Origin: Lanius collurio
Lineage: Eukaryota > Chordata > Aves > Passeriformes > Laniidae
Assembly (NCBI GenBank): GCA_020086605.1
Contig: JACBWW010000047.1
Span: 1,208,414-1,272,413 of the forward strand
Reading direction: 5' to 3'
DNA length: 64,000 nt
Part shown: in pieces, positions 1-11,779 of the stretch
Position numbering within the stretch: the stretch's first letter is position 1
How the letters are laid out: each line of letters begins with the position of its first letter
Position numbers and translations under genes: made by a program
Notes under the pieces: generated by a model
Told to the model about the DNA's origin: nothing
The model's input: the letters and a program-made list of their open reading frames with translations, nothing else
Database searches by the model: none

Positions 1-3000
1 GGAGAAAAGATGACATGAAGAATAATTTGGGTTAGATACAGAATTAGTAGGAGATTGTTCCTGTTAACTATCCTCCTCTTTGTCATCATCCTCAGCCTTA
101 TTCTTCTAGGTGTCCCAGCTGCTGGCTACAGTGCATTGAGCAGATCAGCCCTAGAGCTTCTGACCTTGTTGCTTGGCACAACCTTAGATCATTTCATTTG
201 GTTTGTATCGTGTAACCTTGTGTCAGAAGTGCACACAATAATCTATTCCACAATAGTTACCCTTTGCTGCTCTTGCTTACAGCGATTTAGCACTTTGTAT
301 AAAATAGTGACTGCCTTTCCCTAGGTGGATGTTTTCTTTTCTGCACATCTCAAATCTGTTCTCTGTGTGATAGAGTTGATTCTCAGCTCTTTTCCTTCTT
401 GCAAATTTTTGCTAGACCCCACTTTGGGAAATGGGAGAGAAGGTCTCTGACTGTCAGTAACATGCTGATATACCAAAATGAGATGCTCAGCTTGATGTCT
501 GAAATCACCAGTAGCACATCCTGCAAAATGTGATGACTCAGGTCCCAGTGAGCACTCGATAGGATTGCCTGATTTACTCAGTGTCAAAGTTGTTACTGGT
601 TTCAGCCAGGTAGAAACAAGCTCTTGCATTTGGTTCAGAACGAGTAAGTGAGAAGCTATGCCCAAAACTCAGACCTTAAATGATAAACCAGCAGCACAAG
701 GAATGCCATTTAAGCGCCATCTTTTATATTTGTGGCCTTTTTATTTTCCTGACAGGAAGTGAATTTCTGCTGTGCAAGGGTTTAAAGATAAATTGGCAAG
801 TAACATTTGGATGCTGCTTTTCCTGTGGTGTAACTCATTTTTGCAGTCCTTTATTTTTCAGTGTGTGAGAAGTGGTTATAGCTTTGTGTCTAATCTTTGT
901 GTACCGTAGTTTTTTGTGCCAACATGTGCATTGTGATGTTTGTCACAGACAATAAAGCAAAGCTCTTGACAGACTATCTGCAGGTCCCAATGAAAAGGGT
1001 GGGTTTTTACAGTCTCCATTGATTTAGCAATGCTATTTTTTTGGAGTAGTCTGTTCTGAAATGTGACTGTATTGTGATCAAATTCCTATCAATTGTTCTC
1101 ACATTTAACTTTGAAGGAGGCATGGAAAAATATCTGCTTTTTGGAATAAGTTTAACCCAACAGTGTAATCTTTTCATTAACGATTTCCTCCCCAAGATTA
1201 CATTTTCAAAGCCATGTGAGATCATTTCATTGTGTGCCTCCTTATTAATATTAAACACAATTAGTCCTGCTGTGACACTTTGAAAATGCACCCCTTGCAG
1301 TAAATGCTGCCTCCACACAGAGTATCCCAATATGACAGCAGCTCTCCAGCATTTGGAGTCCCTTGGCACAGATTGTCAGTGCTGTTACTGTGCCTGTGCT
1401 GCCTCTGAAATGTGGAGGGGTGCGATGCTTGCAGCAGTTTCATTTGACTGTGGCTTTTTCAGCCACCCGCTGGAGTCCACTGGCAGCCTTGGGAGGTTTT
1501 ACTTTGTGATTAAATAGTAATGAAAGAGCTGATTCTTTGAGAGTAAGTTAAAAAATAACAGCAATATCATGAGTGTGATGTGAGATGGGTGTTAAGACCT
1601 CTGTTATTTGTTTGTATTTACTCAGCCCTTGAGGATTGGAGAGAAAAGTGCCCATAATGTGCTGTCAGAGAATGTGTCTGCTCAGGAGATAAGCAACTGT
1701 CTGCTTTAGCAAGCAGCAGATTAGAAAATGGCTTTCACAGCTACTGCTTCAGCCTCCCTGGAAACACGGCCAGTTTGGAACGCCAGGAAAGCCCAGTTGC
1801 TCAGCATGGGATTTTCTTCTTCACCAGGGGCAGTGCAAGGTGCTCATGTGGGGGCACCTGTCAGGGCAGTTCACTCCTGCACGGGCCCAACCTTGGCCTG
1901 CAGGGTCCTCCTGCAGCCCCTGGTGCTGGTGTGGGAGCTGCCTGCACAGAGGCTACGGGTGCTGCTGGTGCCATAACCGGGGTCCCCAGCGCTGGGAGTG
2001 CCCCCAACAACTGTGTGGCATGGCCTGTGTGTTGTGGGGTGTTTCCTAGAAAGCATAGAAATAGTGATTATTAATGTACATGCCCATCTATTTATATTTC
2101 TGTAGAAACATACATGCACTGTATATAAAAGAAATAATATTGTGAAGTTGAACACAAAAAGGGGCCACTAACCTAATCCACCTTTCATCTCCCCAGTTCC
2201 AGAGGGGGTTGCTGTTGGATATAGAGCTGTCATCTTGACTCATAAAAACTTTGGTATTTGGTTTGGAAAAAAACTGAATGAACCTACAACTATATGGAAT
2301 TTGTCCCATCTGTAGCCATTGCCAGTGTCTGTCTAGAGCTACTTGTGCTTCTTGAAGCCTTTCATGGGTGGACAGAAGCCTTTCACTGGAACTGAACAAT
2401 ATGTAAAGCCATGTCAGATTATGGGTTTTCTAATCAGTGTTAACGTGTCAAGGTAAAGGCTTATAATCTTGCAGTTGGTTGACAAGCTGCATTATTTGTC
2501 CTGTAATGTTAATTTGTGCTGAGGCTCTGCAGTTAGGTGTATGAAACCTCACTTTTAATGCTCCCTAAGGCCAAATGAAAATGGACCCCTTGATGAGTTT
2601 TTGTTAGAACGCTTGATTAGTCTCTCCTGGCTTAATTCACTGTCCTGCCAAATGCTGAGTTTAAACTTTCTCACGAGTGTTTATTTTCAGAAAGGCTGCT
2701 GATACCAATAGTGGAAGGGAGATAGATGGATAGATGCTGAAGTGGACTTTCATGGTCTCTCTTTTTCTGGAAGAGAGAGAGTTTGTTTGAAGGGCAAGCC
2801 GGATGGCTCTGTGCACAGAGATGATCACAATGACTGGTTTGTGAAAGTTGTTTCAATGCAATCATGCTTGTGAAGTTTACTCTATCTTCTATCCAGTATT
2901 TAGTTCGTTAAGGTGTTGACACAATTTTGCTGACATTCTTCTTAAGTGGATTATGCTCACAGCCAGTTTTTCAAAGCAAACAGATGGCTTTTCAAACAGA

Positions 3001-5800
3001 GCATGCACACAGATTTTTTTTTTAATGGTGTCTCTAGAATTATGACAGCTCTGTCAGAGAGGGCTAGTTTGTTGTTAATTTTCTCATGACAGATGATTCA
3101 AAATCATTTTTGCTTCTTTGTCTTGCTCAAATGAACCAGCTGTTTAAAAATAAAAATCACAAGGAGACTAAGACATAAATCAATTGGTCTGTACATGAAT
3201 GGAATTGCACTATTTTGATAAGTCCACTTCTGTTTTTAGATCACTGTAAAATAAGAATGTCTTCAAAATATTGGAAGTATGCTCAGGAGGCGTGTGTTTC
3301 TTCTTGGAACTCGAAGACATGTTGTGCATTGCCTCAGACAAAATCTGTACTCTGAATTGCCTGGTTACCCAAATGTGAAATCAGAATATGCATAAGGGAG
3401 AGCGGGTGGCTTGGCACTTTCACGTGGGGTGTGAAGTCCCTTGGCTTCTGGGGACTTCAAACGTGAGTCTTGGCAGGGGCAGACTCAGGCTGTCATCCTC
3501 TGAGTGGTTCATCTAATCCCAAAAAGCTTCTGTCCATGCATGTCTCAGTCCCTGGACAAACACACAGTTTGTGGGCCACCTTGAGAAAGGTTGCCATGCT
3601 TTGCCCTCACCCTAGAAAGGGGTTCCTTCTTGCTCTAAGAGGGTTTTTCTATTCTTGGGCATGAATGCACAGCACCAGGTTTTGGCTTGGAGAAGTTAAG
3701 GCTGCAAAGCATCATCACACTGATTTTTTTCCTGTTTGATGGTGAAGTCTTTGGTGTCTTTGGTCCTGTGTGCATAAGAAGTAGCAGCCACCCCACTGCA
3801 GCCAGGGGTATTTCATCTTAAACCCAAACTATTTAAAACTGCGTTTGTGCAGTTTGAAGAGATGGAAGATGTATTGAGGAGATACACCCTTTTTGATAAC
3901 ATTATCCTTTTGTTAATGGTACATACTTGGTTTATGTGGCAGTGTTGTCCCTGTCACTACCGCACTGGCAATATTCCTGTGCCATTTGCAGACAGAGAGG
4001 AGCACCAAGGGGGGCTGGGTGCTTCAGGCAGCTCTGGAGCTCTTGAATTCCTGCCTACTGTCTTTAACCATAAGCAAAACCTCTGACATAAAAGCAAGCT
4101 CACAGCTACAAGAAATATCTGCTGCATAAATTATTCTTGTTTTGTTTTTTCACACCGTGCCTGCTGACTGGATCCCAAGCTCTTTGTCTGTGTATTCCCA
4201 TAACTGTCATGCTGCCGAAGCACAAATCCCTTCAAAAGAGCTCCACAGCAAATAGCACAGAGCTGCTCACGCAGTCCCAGTGCTTTTTGTTATTCTCACA
4301 CCGAGTTGTATTCCCAGCATCTGGATGGTGATTTGCATCATTCAGCAGGGACAAGTTCGTGACACCAGGAGATGAGGCAATCACGTTCTCAGGCACAGGC
4401 TGCCATCCCTGGGTGACGTGGTGTCCCACGTGGTGTTTACCAGTGCTGCAGCCTTGCAAGCCACCATTGTTTCTTCGTTGTGAACATTGTGTACAGGGGT
4501 TCAGGCCTTGTGAGTCCAGTGCCAGGCACTGGCAAAAAGGGAACTCTGCTCATCAGTGTAGGATAAATCCCTCCTCATAGCTCTAGGGAAAGGGAGAGCA
4601 GAGATGCTTCCACTGCTGGGAGGTGTCTCACTGTGACTCATCCAACACATCTGATTTGTTTTGAGAACCAAAGGAGGGGCAGTGTTCAGTCACCCCTCCA
4701 GTGAGCCCAAGATCCTGCTGTAGTGTCTGTTGTCTCCTGTGGGACTCATCAAAGTACCTGTGATTTGCAGGAGATCAGGTTAGGTGGCAGAGATCCGAAG
4801 GTGACATTTCAGTCAGTGGAGGTATTCCTTCTGAATATGAGTGTAACCAGCTGCAGCATGTGCTGTACTTCGAGCTGTACTTGGGGTGACATTAGGAGAG
4901 AGGAGCTCAAGTTCTCAATGATACTGAGTTTTAATAACCAGATGCATCTCCTGGCTTTTATTAATTTGTATCCTGTAGCTCCAGAATCTTGTTGCCTCAC
5001 GGCACTTCAGATATCAATATTGTGTAAATATTCATTTTGGCATTTCTTAACCCTAACTCCTTAATACAAATTTCATATAACACATTTTTCCTGATTGCTA
5101 CAAATTGGGTTGACATCCTGCTTGTCACCTCACGTTTACACACTCTGACAAGATACAGAAGCAGCATGTTGTTTATGAAGTCTCATTCCCATCTGACTTC
5201 TTGAAGATCCCAAACAAAATGGTTCAGAAGGATTCACTGGAGTTCTACAGGATGATGTGCTTCATGTGGGCACAGCTTGGCCTGTTCTGCTCAAGGCTGC
5301 CCCAAGGCTGGGTAGCAAATCCAGGTGCAAGGAGGGGTGGGTTACCAGGGTCGCACAGCTCGTAAGGGGCCCCTGGCTGGGGACACACAGCCATTGCCAT
5401 GTGGGATCTGATGCCAGGGAGCAGGGACAGAGCAGTGGCATGGAGAGAGGGGTACCACGTTCCCTTGCTGCCCTGTCCCTGGCAGGACCTTGCTGTTGAC
5501 TGTAGTAGATGAAATGTCTTCTCCTTTAGCCACTTCAGGCTGAAATTCCCTCCCAAGGGTGGTGATGTGGAAGTGGGGGGAGGTCTGGTGCCTGTCCCAC
5601 CCTGTCCAGTGCTGACTGCTGCCTTCCTCACTTGTGCTGACACCAAGCTGCAGGAGGGGCTTCAGTCCCTTTTCCAGGGGGCAGAGATGATTTGAGACGG
5701 GGCCTGGGACCTGTAGGGACGTGAAAGCAGCATTGCTGCTTTTGGTCCTGAGCAATGTGTGCAATCCCTGACTCTCTCCTGCATGTCTGTGCATCCCCAG
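1..5800. other. Non-coding stretch, no gene recognised
   Basis: No frame here is long or protein-like; the open frames are below about 155 codons and overlap each other on both strands in GC-rich patches (about 1840-2040 and 5250-5720), as expected of chance frames in CAG/CTG-rich DNA. A canonical AATAAA stands at 951-956 but no upstream exon could be tied to it. A 17-nt inverted repeat (8-bp arms, 1-nt centre) lies at 4516-4532. No CR1 or LTR fragment was recognised. The stretch may be intergenic or an intron upstream of the exon-like segment at 5801. Confidence 0.5.
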
Positions 5801-5979
5801 GGCCAAGGAGATCTCCTGAAGAACGCCAAGAACGAAGCCCTGGAGAACATGAAGCAGATCCAGCTGGCGTGCCTGTCATGTGGACTGAGCAAAACTGGGA
5901 GCGGGCAGGCGGATGCCAAGACAAAACGGTGCCTGGAGGCAATACAGGAGAAGGATACTGGAGATGAGAATGGGAGGCT
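5801..5979 (+). CDS. Exon-like coding segment, protein not recognised
   Basis: A pyrimidine-rich run ending in CCCCAG at 5795-5800 looks like a splice acceptor, and GTAAGG at 5980-5985 is a good donor match, giving a 179-nt internal exon. Read from 5801 in phase 0 the frame is open throughout. About 40 of 59 codons end in G or C, with many CTG, AAG, GAG, CAG and AAC codons, as in real avian exons. The translation starts GQGDLLKNAKNEALENMKQI, a charged helix with amphipathic character, followed by a short Cys-containing segment and a Lys/Glu-rich end. The same frame meets TAA at 5981-5983, so this could instead be a terminal exon ending at 5983. I do not recognise the family and assign no function. 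A second frame is also open over much of the segment, so chance cannot be excluded. No neighbouring exon with matching phase was found; the candidates at 7818 and 15356 do not splice to it in frame. Confidence 0.33.
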
Positions 5980-5983
5980 GTAA

Positions 5984-6039
5984 GGAGAGGCAGAGCTGTC
6001 GCATTTTTCACAGATTTCAATAACTCTAAACTATTTTTT
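5984..6039. other. Short spacer after the exon-like segment
   Basis: This piece contains the rest of the possible donor region and a short T/A run. Nothing else is seen in it. Confidence 0.4.
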
Positions 6040-6310
6040 TAAAGCATTTAAAAATTCACACAGGAGTGCCCTCTACAGGGTGTGATAGTATTAAAATCCT
6101 CACAATGTCAGTATTTTAATGCAGTTAATTTATCCAAGTTAAACTCTGGTAGTGAGATTTCTAATGAAGCCAAGCTGTCTGTATGCAAGTGCGTGTGTGC
6201 GCACATGCAAATCCTGTAGACGCCCTTTCATGCATTACATTAGCCATTTGCTAATTTATTCCTTTGTCATCTTTGAATAGGCCTGTTCATTCTGAAGATC
6301 AAAACAAATT
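6040..6310. promoter_or_regulatory. Candidate conserved regulatory element with an octamer motif
   Basis: This AT-rich block lies just downstream of the exon-like segment. It contains the POU-factor octamer ATGCAAAT at 6205-6212, several TAAT-type homeodomain cores, and a 21-nt strictly alternating purine-pyrimidine stretch at 6189-6209. Both strands carry stops. The texture (non-repetitive, TAAT-rich, CpGs kept in GCGCAC and GACGCC) resembles vertebrate conserved non-coding elements. This is inference from composition; no alignment was available. Confidence 0.2.
6189..6209. repeat. Alternating purine-pyrimidine tract (Z-DNA-prone)
   Basis: Twenty-one consecutive bases alternate purine and pyrimidine, made of GT, GC and CA steps around the palindrome GTGCGCAC. 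Such tracts can adopt the left-handed Z form. The octamer at 6205 overlaps its right end. Confidence 0.6.
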
Positions 6311-7548
6311 GAGAGCACTTGTATCAGTTTTGGGCTTTATTTTACTCTCCAGCCTTTATCATGTAACTTATAGGTTACGGTTATGCTGTTTAAACAAACA
6401 AACAAAACACAACAAATAATCACTCACAGCTGTTATTGTGAGGACAAAACTGGTGGTTTGCTGCAGACCCTGAAGGTGATTTTTAATGAACTATTACAAC
6501 CAAGTAAACAGGATATTAAATGTTCAGAGTTGCTAGGTAGATTATCAGTAAATTTGAGGTGTATTTTTTGCTGAATTTAGCAAACTGCTCTTCAGGATAC
6601 ACCCTGGCAGCATATACTAACGTAAGAACTAGCTAATTTAGTTTATTCCAGCAAAACATTGCTACCTTGTAGATCTGCAAGACAACTACAGTCTTTGCTG
6701 ATAGGCATTAACTTGAGTAGTAATGACCATAGCTAGTCAGCCCTGTAATTATGGGGAGAGCTGTGAATACCCTTCGGGGGTCATGAACTCTGAAGGCAAC
6801 CTTCAGGCTGTTCTGAAACACCCAGTGGTGGGTGTCAGTATTGAAAGGAAGGTTTTCCAGATTTCACAAAATGTGAGCTTTAATGCAAGATGTGTGAGAG
6901 GTCAGGCCGTGCTTGCCACCTTTTGCATAGATGTTGCAGTCAGCTGGATGAAGGAAGCAGGCTCTGGCCTTACGTTTTTGCAGTTCAGAATCGTGCTGTG
7001 CTAGAGATTTAAAAAAGCAGGGCTGAAGAACTGCTACAGATGTAGTGTAGAGAAATAGCTTGGGGAAAAACAGGGTGCCAGCGTTTTTGTGCAGCAGCTA
7101 CAAAATCCTGACACATTTCATGTGTTTGGGGTAGTTCTGAGATTTGGCTGCCTCTTTGTGCCACTGTAGAAAGGAGACAATGTCCTGAAGCAATGCATCC
7201 TCATCCCTCCTGGTGTCTGGCCCACGTGTGCTCACAACACTCATTTCAATCGTTTAAGTACTGTGCTTGAGTGGAGTATTGGTGTTACCTTTAACAGGAT
7301 AAGTGTTTTATGGTTATAAAAAAGATTATATTTATTTAAAGCATTGCTTTTATTTTTAAAAGCTACTTTTTAAATTAATTTGATTAACAAATATGCTAAT
7401 TTTCTGAACTTAACAAAAAAGTAATTGCTGAAAGTTTGATCATTGGAAAATCTTATATAGCTATTGTGTTAAGTTATTTTTGACTTCTTAATAACACTAT
7501 TATGTTCATGTTGCACATTACTGAAAGAGTAAAGCTATGAAACAACTT
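6311..7548. other. Non-coding stretch, no gene recognised
   Basis: Only short chance frames are present. A small A/C-rich simple repeat of AAAC units lies at about 6393-6419. An AT-rich, TAAT-containing block at about 7300-7480 may be a further regulatory element, but nothing specific supports that. Confidence 0.45.
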
Positions 7549-7624
7549 TGACCCATGATTTTGCTGTGATTTAACGTGTGATTCTGGATAAAGGTGGGTT
7601 AGAGTGGTGACCCATGATTTTGCT
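7549..7624. repeat. 17-bp direct repeat separated by 42 bp
   Basis: The 17-mer TGACCCATGATTTTGCT occurs perfectly at 7549-7565 and again at 7608-7624. The bases between the copies are not obviously related, so this is either a decayed tandem duplication of about 59 bp or a repeated binding site. Confidence 0.7.
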
Positions 7625-10600
7625 TGAGAGAAGGTCCTGCTCTAACAGCAACTGTGTTATTGCAAAGGTTGTAACTCAGGTGCCTCAAATACCATTTCAG
7701 TAAAATTTGCCATACTTATTAAGATCTGGCCCTGAATCCTCTGTTTATGTCTCCCTTAGATCATGAGTGCATATTCAGACTTCACCGAGGTTTGGAGAAG
7801 TGTCTTTTGTGTTTCAGGCAAGGCATAAAGCCCACATCAGTGGTGTTCCTGATTTCACAATGGGTTATGTTTGTACAAAAGTGACACTTGGCATTCAGTA
7901 CTTAGAATTAGGGATGAAGCAAACCTTTAAACCAGCATCACCAGCTACAAAGGATCAGCCTTTGGAAAGCATCCCTGTCAGAAGGGAGAGGTTGCTTCAG
8001 GAAGGGTGAGTGGCTTGCCTCTTGGTGCTTCATTTAAGTCTAGAAATACCTTGGTTTTCTCAATCTAAAAGGCTGTCCCAATGTCTGTGCAGGAACTGCT
8101 GGCAAAATATCTTCTCTGACTTTAGGAACAAATCAACATGAAATTACAGAGGGAAGGGCTTGCTTTCTGTGGTCACATGTACAGGGGCTACCACACAGTT
8201 CTTACTCTGGATGCATTAGGAGAACCAGAAGTGGCTGGATGGAAATCCCATAGCATGCACACACACTGTTCATGCCATGTTTAGCATTCATGTCATGTCC
8301 TGTGCCAAGGTCATATATTCTGTACCAAAATACAGGCAGTAGAGAATTTGGGGCACCCTGGATTGCCCCAAGCAGTTGAGACTATTCCTGGTGCTGGCAC
8401 CCAGAATCCCACAGCTCCACCCTCCCTCCTCCACCAAGAGAGGGGCTGGCAGCAAAAACTCATCTCACCTTCCTCTGAGCTCCTTTGAAGTTGCTGAGAG
8501 GGGAAGTGAATGATCAAGTGGCAGTTGGTGTAATAAAAATTCAGCCTTGAGGGAGAACACATGGAAAAATCACATCCAGCATCAGCAACAAACACAGGGA
8601 ACTGACTGCCTGGCCTTTTTGGGAAGTGTTTCATGGCATGCCCGGCTTCTTGCAGTGGAACAACAGCCTTCTCTGGGCCCTCTGCTGGTACAATTTGCCT
8701 GAGATCCCACATGAATGGGTGGATATGATCTGTATCAATTCTATGGAAGTTATGTCAGGGAAGTGTTACAGGCACTGGCAGTTGCTTACAGCATAGTTTA
8801 ACAGCTAGAAATTGGAGAAGCTCTCCGGGACTGGTGAGGGGAGGTGTCTGCCAGAAGGGAGCACAGGAGTGAATCTACCTGGGTTCTCTCTGCTACTGAG
8901 TCCTCCATCTTTACAGTATTTGTTTTCCCTCTGTCATGCTCTCAACTGTAGGATAATAAAATAATTATGTTTTCCTTCCCAGGCACAGATTAATTACACA
9001 TTTCTGGAATACCTTTGAGTTTGCTGTTGCTCTCAGGAGAACAGCCAGGCACTGTAACACCACTCCTTTGGCTGCTGGTAAGCACAGGTGAAGCAGCACA
9101 TGTGGGCTGAGCCACCATACACTCACCACTCCCAAGGGCCTCAGTTCCTCCAGGGATCAGGGATACCTTCTCCATGTCCTTGTGTGTCTGGCCCCCACCA
9201 AACTCCACCTCTGGTCAAGTGTGGCACAGGGCCAAGCCACCTCAAAGGTGTTAAATTGCTGCAGGTTTCCCAAGCATAGATGGGGTAGGTGGCTCAGAGA
9301 GGCCTCAGCAGCGCCTGCCATGTGGCACAGGGGTACAGTGGGACCTGTACCTGTGAGGGGGACACTGGGGCTCGTGAGAGAAAGGTGGATGCAGAGGTTT
9401 CACTTAGGTTTTGCCGCTTATATACATGCATTAAGGAATCCAGCTATGAAGCACAGGAAGAGGCTGAATTAGTTCAGCTGTTCACAGCCCTGATTAGTCT
9501 TAAATCAGCAGGAATAGTTTTTACCAAATTTCATGTGCTGGCATGACCAGCAGGACTTGGCACCTTTCCCCTCCCTTTCCTGAGCTCCGCATGAGTTAAA
9601 GCACCATGCTGTTCTGCTGCTTTCTGTATCATTTTTCATGTATTTAGTTCCCTGTTTTTAAATAGATAATGCAAAGAAGGTGAGAGTTTTGTTCTTCCGA
9701 GATTCATCTCCCAAAATAGATTATCAGATAATTGCATGCATAGAGAGCACTTTCCTGTATGATATTCCATCTCTTCCATCTCTATGTTCAGACTAAAACA
9801 TTAGGTCATAGCCTCCTTGGCATTGGTCCCACTCCTACAGGGATATATAGCAGCCTCAGGCAGGGGACTAACTCAGAAAGCTTCAGGAAAAAAAGGTGAG
9901 GGGGTCACAGGAGCAGTGTCTTCAGGTCTCCACCACTTGCTGTGGGGCTGAGCATGGTGGCCCTGGCTCCTGTCTCAGCAGCAGTAGGTGAAGTACACAT
10001 CCAATAAATCCAAGATTTGGTTCTTTTTGTCCCCTCTCCCTGCCCTGGGTTTCCCTAAGATTGTACCAGTGAAGCCGTCTCCAGGTTGCCACACCACGCA
10101 CAAGGCAGTGCGTGTCCCCAGGCAGCTGGGCAGCACTGCTGGGGTGCGTTTTATGGGTCTGAAGTGTGAGTGCTCTTTGAGACTATTCTGGTATGATCCT
10201 GGCAGGTCACCTTTGCACAGTCTCAGGCTGAGCAGTCTTGCATTTGCTTTCCACAGCAAGTCCCTGAAAAAACATTTCCTTTTTAAAATGGTGTTGAGCG
10301 CTTTGTGAGTTCAGTAACCAAGATGTGACTGACCAGGCCAGAAATGTGATGCAAGTGCTGTCTCACCAGCTGTTCCTCTGCAAGAGAGTGCTGTGTGAAC
10401 ATGCCCCTGATCAAACAGGACATGCTTTAAATGAGGATGTTACACTCTTCCTGATTATTTGAAACACTTTATGAATAAATTGCTTTTGCAGAAAATACTC
10501 ATGGAGTAATTCCAAGAAAACGTGCAGACATCAAATTCTCAGCAGACAATGCTTGAGCAGGAGACAGTGTTGTGTTTGACAGCTGCTTGCTGTGCACAGT

Positions 10601-11584
10601 CCACACCACCCTCCTCTGGGAACTGGAAGAAAAATTAATGATTCCAAAGGCAAGTTTGAGTTACTGAAGATGTTAGAAGTTTTTTTCCCTGTTAAGTTGC
10701 ACAGCAGAGACTCATTCATTTATAAAGACATGAATATAGTAGAATTGGGAAGCAAATGTGATACTTGAGGCCACAAGTGTGCATGGAGAGGTGGTGTCAC
10801 GTTGGGTGTGAGGCTGTGCATGGGGGAGCACTGGCCAAGAGCCGAGGAGGAGCCATCAGCCCCCCTGCAGTGGCAGGAAAGGGCTATTTGGCCAGGGAGC
10901 AGTTTGGTAACCAGTGGGGTTGGTTTGCACCAGCAGAAGTTTGCAGAGACCTCAGTGAGGGCTGGAGGTGCGATGGCTGTGGCCATTTGTCCCATCCCTG
11001 ACCCACGGTTTACTGAGGCTGTGGGAGAAACCTCCAGGGGATTGGAGAGTCCATGGCTGCACCTCTGGGACGTAGCAGCATTCCCACCACTGGAGCACTC
11101 CTGGAGCTGGGTGGGTTCACAGCACTGATGGCACTGGATGCTAAGAGTTTGTCACTGTGGCCTGGTGGGTGGGAGTGCTGTTCACACCATTCTGGCTGCA
11201 GGTGTCAGTTTTAAGTGACTTCTCATTAAATCACCCCAAGGCTCTGGCGTGCAGAATCACAAAATTGCTGTGCTTCAGTGACGTAGTGTGTAGATATTTC
11301 TACTTCCTTTAATGTATCAGGTGTTATTTCTTGTAAGACAAAACTAATTATCTCTTTTGATCCAGTCTGGATGCCTGTAGTTCACCTTGGTCTCTGAAAA
11401 GTATTTAATTGTGAGTTTAGAAGATGGGAGGAGATTGAATGTGCTAGGTAAAGCATTAATTCTGCATGGCAGATGAAAATAAGATACTAGATCCACAGGA
11501 TGGACATGAGGCTAGAAGCAGACAAAGATTAGGATTAATCTGACTTCTTTGGAAGCACGGAAAATGGAGGATAGAGATGAATTA
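7625..11584. other. Non-coding stretch, no gene recognised
   Basis: GC-rich patches near 8390-8480, 9070-9370, 10020-10250 and 10760-11120 give overlapping short frames on both strands and have no recognisable protein. An exon-like interval at 7818-8005 has a TTTCAG acceptor and a GTGAGT donor, but no identifiable product. No transposable element was recognised. Confidence 0.45.
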
Positions 11585-11705
11585 TTTGTATGCTTCCTCA
11601 GATAGCATCTGGTGAAACAGCTACACATAATGCAATTAAAAGCAAGATTCAAATTATGGTTCCGACAGCAGGAGCTGCTATGATTATTTATGATGCTGAT
11701 GGATG
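11585..11705. promoter_or_regulatory. Candidate conserved regulatory element
   Basis: The block contains clustered homeodomain/POU-like motifs, including an ATGCAATTAA-type word and ATTATTTATGATG, in a non-repetitive AT-rich sequence flanked by GC-rich DNA. It looks like a developmental enhancer core. This is inferred from motif density only. Confidence 0.17.
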
Positions 11706-11761
11706 GAGAGGGGAGCTTTGCAGTTGCAGCACAAGTGTGCCCTGTGCAGGGGAGAGCCGAG

Positions 11762-11779
11762 TGCTGCTGCTGCTGCTGC
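11762..11779. repeat. (TGC)6 trinucleotide microsatellite
   Basis: Six perfect TGC units sit in a GC-rich patch. They create short Leu and Gln runs in chance frames on the two strands, which should not be taken as coding evidence. Confidence 0.85.

Noticed and set aside
4516..4532. 17-nt palindrome as a terminator or operator
   Set aside because: It is isolated in vertebrate non-coding DNA with no supporting context; an inverted repeat of this size is expected by chance in 64 kb.
7818..8005. Splice-bounded open segment (TTTCAG acceptor, GTGAGT donor)
   Set aside because: Codon use is not coding-like, the translation is unrecognised, and it cannot follow the 5801 segment in phase because a TGA appears.
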